A program made the position numbers and the translations under genes. Below the pieces are notes generated by a model. That model saw only the letters and a list, made by a program, of their open reading frames with translations, searched no databases and was not told the DNA's origin. A stretch of DNA of 64,000 nt from Pseudomonas sp. Bout1 (GTDB lineage Bacteria > Pseudomonadota > Gammaproteobacteria > Pseudomonadales > Pseudomonadaceae). The stretch spans positions 372,001-436,000 of the forward strand of contig NZ_JAVIWK010000001.1 in assembly GCF_034314165.1 (NCBI RefSeq), written 5' to 3'. This document shows, piece after piece, positions 58,292-64,000 of this stretch (positions are counted from its first letter, which is position 1; each line of letters begins with the position of its first letter).

Positions 58292-59629
58292 CTACAGGAT
58301 ATAACGAGACAGGTCCTCGTTCTGCGCCAATTCGCCCAGGTGGCTGTTGACGTACTCGGCGTCGATCTTGATCGCCTCGCCATTCTGCGCGCCCGCCATG
58401 TCGCCGGCACTGAAGGACACTTCCTCCAGCAGGCGCTCAAGCAGGGTGTGCAGGCGACGGGCACCGATGTTCTCGGTCTTCTCGTTGACCTGCCAGGCGA
58501 TCTCGGCCAGGCGCTTGATTCCGTCCGGCAAGAACTCGATGGCCAGGCCTTCGGTTTTCAGCAGTTCGCGGTATTGCTCGGTCAGCGACGCATGCGGCTC
58601 GCTGAGGATGCGTTCGAAGTCGCCCGGCGTCAGCGCTTTGAGTTCAACCCGAATCGGCAGGCGGCCTTGCAGTTCCGGCACCAGGTCGCTTGGCTTGCTC
58701 AGGTGGAACGCACCGGAGGCGATAAACAGGATGTGGTCGGTCTTGACCATGCCCAGCTTGGTGTTGACGGTGCAGCCTTCGATCAGCGGCAGCAGGTCGC
58801 GCTGCACGCCTTCGCGGGACACGTCGACGCCGCCGGAGTTGCCGCGCTTGGCCACCTTGTCGATCTCGTCGATAAACACGATGCCGTGCTGCTCGACCGC
58901 TTCCAGGGCCTTGGCCTTGAGCTCTTCCTCATTGACCAGGCGCCCGGCCTCTTCGTCACGCACCAGTTTCAGCGCGTCCTTGACCTTGAGCTTGCGGGAT
59001 TTTTTCTTGCCCTTGCCCATGTTGGCGAACAGGTTCTGCAACTGGCTGGTCATTTCTTCCATGCCAGGCGGCGCGGAGATGTCGACGCCGGACACTTCGG
59101 CGACCTCGATCTCGATTTCCTTGTCGTCCAGCTGGCCTTCACGCAGGCGTTTGCGGAACAGCTGGCGGGTGTTGGAATCGGAGCTTGGCGCGGCGTCTTC
59201 GTTGAACCCCATGCGTGCCGGCGGCAGCAGGGCGTCGAGGATGCGTTCTTCGGCGGCGTCTTCGGCGCGATGGCTGACCTTGGTCATTTCCTGCTCGCGC
59301 AGCAGTTTCAGGGCAGCGTCAGCCAAGTCACGAATGATCGACTCGACGTCACGGCCCACGTAGCCGACTTCGGTGAACTTGGTGGCTTCGACCTTGATGA
59401 ACGGAGCGTTGGCCAGCTTGGCCAGGCGCCGCGCGATCTCGGTTTTACCGACACCGGTCGGGCCGATCATCAGGATGTTTTTGGGGGTTACTTCAACGCG
59501 CAATTCTTCGGGCAGTTGCATCCGGCGCCAGCGGTTACGCAGGGCGATGGCAACGGCGCGCTTGGCATCGTCCTGGCCGATGATATGGCGATTGAGTTCG
59601 TGGACGATTTCGCGGGGAGTCATGGACAT
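58292..59629 (-). CDS. hslU: HslU ATPase of the HslUV protease
   Basis: This 445-residue AAA+ unfoldase feeds substrates to HslV. Walker A is GPTGVGKT (near residue 57), followed by the pore-loop region [12 protein letters not shown], a long inserted I domain (about 110-230), Walker [10 protein letters not shown] and the C-terminal [14 protein letters not shown] region ending DLSRYIL. It is coupled to hslV with 38 bp between. Confidence 0.97.
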   Translation of the reverse strand: MSMTPREIVHELNRHIIGQDDAKRAVAIALRNRWRRMQLPEELRVEVTPKNILMIGPTGVGKTEIARRLAKLANAPFIKVEATKFTEVGYVGRDVESIIRDLADAALKLLREQEMTKVSHRAEDAAEERILDALLPPARMGFNEDAAPSSDSNTRQLFRKRLREGQLDDKEIEIEVAEVSGVDISAPPGMEEMTSQLQNLFANMGKGKKKSRKLKVKDALKLVRDEEAGRLVNEEELKAKALEAVEQHGIVFIDEIDKVAKRGNSGGVDVSREGVQRDLLPLIEGCTVNTKLGMVKTDHILFIASGAFHLSKPSDLVPELQGRLPIRVELKALTPGDFERILSEPHASLTEQYRELLKTEGLAIEFLPDGIKRLAEIAWQVNEKTENIGARRLHTLLERLLEEVSFSAGDMAGAQNGEAIKIDAEYVNSHLGELAQNEDLSRYIL

Positions 59630-59667
59630 AATTAGTGGCGGCCCTCAAGCGGGAATAAGCCGGCGGC

Positions 59668-60198
59668 TTATTCGGCGAGGTCCTGCTCCTCAATGGTGAA
59701 GTTGTGGTTGGTGAAGACACAGATGTCGCCAGCGATACCCAGGGCAGTCTCGACGATTTCCCGGGCCGACAGGTCGGTTTTCTTCAGCAGTGCGCTGGCC
59801 GCGGCCTGGGCATAGCCACCGCCGGAGCCCATGGCGATCAGGCCTTCTTCGGGTTCAACCACGTCGCCGTTGCCGGTGATGATCAAGGAAGCGTCTTTGT
59901 TGGCGACAGCCAGCATGGCTTCCAGGCGGCTGAGGGAGCGGTCGGTGCGCCATTCTTTGGCGAGCTCGACGGCGGCACGAACCAGGTGGCCCTGGTGCTT
60001 TTCAAGTTGGCCTTCGAAACGTTCGAACAGGGTGAAGGCGTCAGCGGTGGCGCCAGCGAAACCGGCGAGGACCTGGCCGTGGTACAGGCGACGGACTTTT
60101 TTCGCGTTGCCTTTCATCACGGTATTGCCAAGTGAAACCTGGCCGTCGCCGCCCATGACGACTTTGCCGTGGCGGCGAACTGAAACGATGGTGGTCAA
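59668..60198 (-). CDS. hslV: HslV peptidase subunit
   Basis: This 176-residue threonine protease has the mature N-terminus [10 protein letters not shown], where the first Thr is the nucleophile. The start must therefore be the codon just before it, a TTG at 60198, with GGAG nine bases upstream. The frame is open to an ATG at 60246, but that start would leave the Thr internal. [19 protein letters not shown] and [14 protein letters not shown] are typical. Confidence 0.96.
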   Translation of the reverse strand: MTTIVSVRRHGKVVMGGDGQVSLGNTVMKGNAKKVRRLYHGQVLAGFAGATADAFTLFERFEGQLEKHQGHLVRAAVELAKEWRTDRSLSRLEAMLAVANKDASLIITGNGDVVEPEEGLIAMGSGGGYAQAAASALLKKTDLSAREIVETALGIAGDICVFTNHNFTIEEQDLAE

Positions 60199-60282
60199 GG
60201 GGAGAGTCTCCACGCTGCGGGGCGAAAATGCCCTGATGGAACTCATATGGGGGTGGTGAAGGGGATTTCAACTGTAGGACGT

Positions 60283-60447
60283 GTGGTGAGCGGGCTTGCC
60301 CCGCGCTGGGCTGGGCAGCGGCTTCAACCAGAATATGGTGTTTTTTCAGACGGGTGGTGGGTCAGTTTTGGGGCTGCTGCGCAGCCCAGCGCGGGGCAAG
60401 CCCGCTCACTACAGCAAGCCTGCTCACTACAGCAGGCCCGGCCCCAC
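60283..60447. repeat. REP doublet of the GTGAGCGGGCTTGCCCCGCG family plus an extra arm
   Basis: Arms GTGAGCGGGCTTGCCCCGCG and its inverse enclose about 75 bp. Right after the right arm, GCTCACTACAGCA is repeated as a direct copy, followed by GGCCCGGCCCCACATT. The element fills most of the 273-bp gap between hslV and the SPOR gene. Confidence 0.83.
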
Positions 60448-60471
60448 ATTGGTTTTGCGTTGGTCGTGGAA

Positions 60472-61176
60472 TCAGCGGCTTTGACGTTGTTGTAACAACA
60501 GGTTGCTAAACCCGGCGCCGGCCAGTTGCTTCTGAGCCACGGTCAGCTGTTCACGGTTGCTGAACGGCCCCACTAACACGCGATACCAAGTCGCATCTTT
60601 TACCGTGCCGGATTCAACCGTTACCGCTTGCCCCAGCAGAATAATCTGCGCACGCACACGGTCTGCATCCGCCTGTTTGGGGAACGAACCCGCCTGCAGG
60701 AAGAACTTGGTCACCGGCGCTGCCTTGGTGGTGGCGACCGGCGGCGGTGGCGGCGGGGTAATCCCGGCCAACGCAGCCTGGGCTCGCGCTGTGTCGATTT
60801 TCGCCGCTTCCGCAGGCGTTACCGGCGTGGTCGGCACAGGCTGTGGCGTAGGCAGGGTTTTTTCTGGCACGGCGTCCGGCGGCACGATCACTTCCGATTC
60901 CGGCAACAGCGTGTAGAAGTCGTATTTCGGCTTCACCGGCGCGGTCGGGCTAGGTGGCGTCTTGTTCGCTTCGGCCATTTTCGTGGCCCTCTGCTGCTCT
61001 TGTTTGACGCGTTTAACGTCATCGCCCTTACCCGGGTCGAGCTTCATCAGAAACACCACAAACGCGCCGACCGTCAGGCCGATGGCCATCCACAACCAGC
61101 CCGGGATAGGTTTCTTCGCCGGTGCCTGGTAGCGGCTGGCGCCGCGCTTGGGTGCAGGTTTTTTCTTGGCAGCCAA
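60472..61176 (-). CDS. SPOR-domain cell-division protein (FtsN-like)
   Basis: This 234-residue protein has a basic cytoplasmic N-terminus, one membrane helix (about 25-43) and a Pro/Thr-rich periplasmic linker. A C-terminal SPOR domain (about 155-230, FFLQAGSFPKQADADRVRAQ ... WYRVLVGPFSNREQ) binds denuded peptidoglycan at the septum. The order argS, SPOR gene, hslV, hslU matches the ftsN position in many proteobacteria. The start is a TTG (61174-61176), just after the argS stop, with GGAG upstream. FtsN identity is probable rather than proven. Confidence 0.9.
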   Translation of the reverse strand: MAAKKKPAPKRGASRYQAPAKKPIPGWLWMAIGLTVGAFVVFLMKLDPGKGDDVKRVKQEQQRATKMAEANKTPPSPTAPVKPKYDFYTLLPESEVIVPPDAVPEKTLPTPQPVPTTPVTPAEAAKIDTARAQAALAGITPPPPPPVATTKAAPVTKFFLQAGSFPKQADADRVRAQIILLGQAVTVESGTVKDATWYRVLVGPFSNREQLTVAQKQLAGAGFSNLLLQQRQSR

Positions 61177-61177
61177 C

Positions 61178-62914
61178 TTACATACGCTCCAGAGTTTCCA
61201 GGCCCAACAGCTCCAGGCCTTGCTTGAGGGTCCGTCCTGCCAGTGCGGCGAGGCGCAGGCGGCTCTGCTTTTGGGCTTCGTCGTCTGCGGTCAGGATCGG
61301 GCAGTTCTCGTAGAAGCTGGAGAACAAACCGGCGACTTCGTACAAATAGGTGCAGAGGATGTGCGGGGTACCTTTCTCGCCAACGCTGTTCAGCACTTCG
61401 CCGAATTGCGCCAGCTTGGCGGCCAGTTCCTGCTCGTGTGGCGCCTCAAGGTTGATCTGGCCCTGGACTTCACTGAAGTCTTTGCCCAGCTTGCGGAACA
61501 CGCCGGCCACGCGGGTGTAGGCATACAGCAGGTATGGCGCAGTGTTGCCTTCGAAGTTGAGCATCAGTTCGAAGTTGAAGCTGTAGTCGCTGGTGCGGTG
61601 CTTGGACAGGTCGGCGTATTTCACCGCGCCAATCCCTACCACGCGGGCGATGTTGCGCAGGTCGGCTTCGGCCAGTTCCGGGTTCTTTTCCTTCACCAGG
61701 TTGTAGGCGCGTTCCTGGGCTTCGTTCAGCAGGTCGATCAGCTTCACGGTGCCGCCGTCACGGGTCTTGAACGGGCGACCGTCGGCGCCGTTCATGGTGC
61801 CGAAGCCCATGTGCTCCATCTGCATCGGGTGGGTCACGAAACCGGCGCGGCGTGCCACTTCGAACACTTGCTGGAAGTGCAGCGCCTGGCGTTGGTCAAC
61901 AAAGTACAGGGCGCGGTCGGCTTTCAGCACGCCACTGCGGTAGCGCACGGCGGCCAGGTCGGTGGTGGCGTAGAGGTAGCCGCCATCGGCCTTGACGATG
62001 ATCACCGGCAGCGGTTCGCCATCGGCGGTCTTGAATTCTTCGAGGAACACGCACTGCGCGCCGTTGCTCTCAACCAGCAGGCCCTTGGCCTTGAGGTCGT
62101 TGACCACATTGATCAGGTCGTCGTTGTAGGCGCTTTCGCCCATCACGTCGGCCATGGTCAATTTGACGTTGAGCAGCTCGTAGATTTCCTGGCAGTGAGA
62201 CAAGGAGATCTCGCGGAAGCGGCTCCACAGCTCCAGGCATTCGGCATCGCCGGCTTGCAGCTTGACCACCAGGCCACGGGCGCGGTCGGCGAATTCTTCG
62301 GATTCGTCGAAACGCTTCTTGGCGGCGCGGTAGAAGTTCTCCAGGTCCGACAGCTCGTTGCTGGTGATCGGGTTTTCCTGCAGATAGGCCATCAACATGC
62401 CGAACTGGGTACCCCAGTCGCCCACGTGGTTCTGGCGGATCACCTCGTCGCCGAGGAACTCCAGGACCCGCGCCACGCCGTCACCGATGATGGTGGAGCG
62501 CAGGTGGCCCACGTGCATTTCCTTGGCCAGGTTCGGTGCCGACAGGTCGATGGCCACGCGTTGGGCCGGGCCAGCCTTGCGCACGCCGATTTTGGCGTCG
62601 GCCAGGGCGGCGTCCAGGCGAGACGCCAGGGCCTGGGTATTCTGGAAAAAGTTGATAAAGCCCGGGCCGGCGATTTCAGCCTTGGTGACCTGCGGGTCGG
62701 CCGGCAATGCGGCGATGATTTTTTCTGCCAGGTCGCGCGGCTTCAGGCCGGCAGGCTTGGCCAGCATCATCGCAATGTTGCTGGCGAAGTCACCGTGGGT
62801 CTTGTCGCGGGTATTTTCCACCTGGATCGCCGGCGTCAGGCCTTCAGGCAACACACCTTCGTTGACGAGTTGGGTGATGGCTTGTTGGATCAGCTGGCGA
62901 ATGGTGTCTTTCAT
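61178..62914 (-). CDS. argS: arginyl-tRNA synthetase
   Basis: This 578-residue class Ia synthetase charges tRNA-Arg. It has an N-terminal Add1 domain and the HIGH-type motif [16 protein letters not shown] (near residue 125). [18 protein letters not shown] replaces the KMSKS loop, as in most ArgRS, and the C-terminal anticodon-binding helical domain ends [13 protein letters not shown] 62914 ([12 protein letters not shown]) gives the family length; the frame extends to 63142 across a repeat. Confidence 0.96.
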   Translation of the reverse strand: MKDTIRQLIQQAITQLVNEGVLPEGLTPAIQVENTRDKTHGDFASNIAMMLAKPAGLKPRDLAEKIIAALPADPQVTKAEIAGPGFINFFQNTQALASRLDAALADAKIGVRKAGPAQRVAIDLSAPNLAKEMHVGHLRSTIIGDGVARVLEFLGDEVIRQNHVGDWGTQFGMLMAYLQENPITSNELSDLENFYRAAKKRFDESEEFADRARGLVVKLQAGDAECLELWSRFREISLSHCQEIYELLNVKLTMADVMGESAYNDDLINVVNDLKAKGLLVESNGAQCVFLEEFKTADGEPLPVIIVKADGGYLYATTDLAAVRYRSGVLKADRALYFVDQRQALHFQQVFEVARRAGFVTHPMQMEHMGFGTMNGADGRPFKTRDGGTVKLIDLLNEAQERAYNLVKEKNPELAEADLRNIARVVGIGAVKYADLSKHRTSDYSFNFELMLNFEGNTAPYLLYAYTRVAGVFRKLGKDFSEVQGQINLEAPHEQELAAKLAQFGEVLNSVGEKGTPHILCTYLYEVAGLFSSFYENCPILTADDEAQKQSRLRLAALAGRTLKQGLELLGLETLERM

Positions 62915-63030
62915 CGTGTTCTCTTTCGACCGCAAGCGGTGGCGCGCGATGCGCAGGTGGAAAAACTGGGCATTATCCGTGGCGAGGGCGGGCTTGCCAA
63001 CCTTCGCTGGACCTTGACGGACGATTAACC

Positions 63031-63146
63031 TGTGGTGAGGGAGCTTGCTGTGGCGAGGGAGCTTGCTCCCGCTGGAGTGCGTAGCGCTCCCGGCTTTTTT
63101 GGGGCTTCTACGCAGCCCAGCGGGAGCAAGCTCCCTCGCCACAGGG
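63031..63146. repeat. REP doublet of the GAGGGAGCTTGCTCCC family
   Basis: The left side has two tandem heads (GTGAGGGAGCTTGCTGTGGC, then GAGGGAGCTTGCTCCCGCTG plus GAGTGCGTAGCGCTCC). The right arm is the inverse, ending CCCTCGCCACAGG. It lies between priA and argS and is a third distinct REP family. Confidence 0.84.
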
Positions 63147-63148
63147 GT

Positions 63149-64000
63149 CTAGTACAAATCTACCGGGTCTACGTCCAACGACCATCTCACTTGGCGACCG
63201 CTGGGCATTTGCTCCAGGGCAAGTAACCAGCTGCTTAATAAACGATGCAGCGGGGCACGCGCGATGGCTTGCAAGAGTAGCTGGGCGCGGTAACGACCGG
63301 CGCGGCGCTCCATGGGCGCGGGCACCGGGCCGAGCAATTCGATGCCGGTCAGACCCAGCTCACCCAGCAAACGTTCAGCCGCGCTGCACGCTTCATCCAG
63401 GAAACCTTCGGCCTGCCCCGGCTTGTGCGCCTCGGCCCGCAGCAGCGCCAGATGCGCAAACGGCGGCAAGCCGGCGGAGCGGCGTTCGCTCAAGGCTTGT
63501 TCAGCGAAGGCAAAGTAGCCTTGTTCTGTCAGTTGAATCAGCAGCGGGTGGTCGGCCAGGTGCGTCTGGATGATCACCTTGCCTGGCTCTTCAGCCCGCC
63601 CGGCACGGCCTGCGACCTGCACGATAAGCTGGGCCATGCGCTCGCTGGCGCGAAAATCCCCGGAAAACAGCCCGCCGTCGGCATCCAGGATCGACACCAG
63701 GGTCACCCGTGGGAAGTGATGCCCTTTGGCAAGCATCTGCGTGCCCACCAGAATGCACGGCTGGCCCTTCTGAATGGTGGCGAACAGCTGATTCATCGCG
63801 TCCTTGCGCGAGGTGCTGTCACGGTCGACCCGCAGCACCGGGTAGTCCGGGAACAAAATCCCCAGCCGTTCCTCGGCGCGTTCGGTGCCTGCGCCAACCG
63901 GGCGCAAATCGACTTTGCCGCACTGCGGGCAGTGACGCGGTACGCGTTCCACGTGGCCGCAGTGATGGCAGCGCAGTTCGCCGGAGCGCTGGTGCACGGT
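63149..64000 (-). CDS. priA: primosomal replication protein PriA, C-terminal part
   Basis: About 283 C-terminal codons are present; the gene continues past the right edge. PriA restarts stalled forks. Visible are the zinc-binding cysteines of the helicase insertion (CHHCGHVERVPRHCPQCG), helicase motifs V-VI (GTQMLAKGHHFPRVTLV, QVAGRAGRAEEPGKV) and the C-terminal domain ending SLDVDPVDLY. The N-terminal 3' DNA-binding and Walker A regions are outside the window. Confidence 0.95.
   Translation of the reverse strand, partial: TVHQRSGELRCHHCGHVERVPRHCPQCGKVDLRPVGAGTERAEERLGILFPDYPVLRVDRDSTSRKDAMNQLFATIQKGQPCILVGTQMLAKGHHFPRVTLVSILDADGGLFSGDFRASERMAQLIVQVAGRAGRAEEPGKVIIQTHLADHPLLIQLTEQGYFAFAEQALSERRSAGLPPFAHLALLRAEAHKPGQAEGFLDEACSAAERLLGELGLTGIELLGPVPAPMERRAGRYRAQLLLQAIARAPLHRLLSSWLLALEQMPSGRQVRWSLDVDPVDLY

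Noticed and set aside
11955..63146. REP doublets considered as insertion-sequence ends, attachment sites or sRNA genes
   Set aside because: They are short, numerous, palindromic and intergenic, with no transposase between or beside them. They match known pseudomonad REP families.

Overview
The window is a contiguous piece of a Pseudomonas chromosome, most likely from the P. fluorescens group. Three things support this: GC-rich codon use, a complete medium-chain-length PHA locus (phaC1-phaZ-phaC2-phaD facing phaI-phaF), and P. fluorescens-type REP/REPIN repeats in most larger intergenic gaps. No phage, transposase, integrase, plasmid, CRISPR or rRNA/tRNA genes were seen. The gene order is that of a conserved chromosomal backbone.

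Layout. 1-13.1 kb: end of thiI, typA, a YkgJ-type cysteine-cluster gene, glgP, an uncharacterised pair of membrane/envelope genes (DUF2339 plus DUF3999), fbp, and two small lipoprotein genes (DUF3862-like and a Blc lipocalin). 13.1-27.7 kb: a complete histidine-utilisation (hut) locus. hutF is divergent from hutCD; then come hutU, an NCS1 permease, a three-gene ABC importer (hutXWV), a HutH paralogue that has exactly lost the MIO-forming Ala-Ser-Gly triad, the normal hutH, hutI and hutG. A sigma-54 type promoter and a HutC operator lie in front of hutU. 28-31.6 kb: an orphan quaternary-amine-type binding protein, an HSL-family esterase, pip and dtd. 31.7-36.2 kb: opgG-opgH for periplasmic glucans, preceded by a possible leader peptide and hairpin. 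36.3-40 kb: a polar amino-acid ABC importer with two tandem binding-protein genes. 40-44 kb: two tandem chemoreceptors. 44.1-50.1 kb, minus strand: rsmE-tatC-tatB-tatA-hisE-hisI-ubiB-ubiJ-ubiE, read in the order ubiE to rsmE. 50.3-57.5 kb: the PHA locus. 57.7-64 kb, minus strand: a DUF971 gene, hslU, hslV, a SPOR-domain gene, argS and the C-terminal part of priA.

How the parts work together. The hut genes convert histidine to urocanate, imidazolonepropionate, formiminoglutamate, formylglutamate and glutamate by the HutF/HutG branch, with HutC as repressor. The PHA genes store and mobilise carbon. glgP and fbp serve glycogen breakdown and gluconeogenesis. The ABC cluster beside two chemoreceptors suggests uptake and taxis toward related nutrients. 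The most unusual items are the MIO-less HutH paralogue kept inside the hut locus, the DUF2339/DUF3999 pair, and two opposite topologies of REP doublets.
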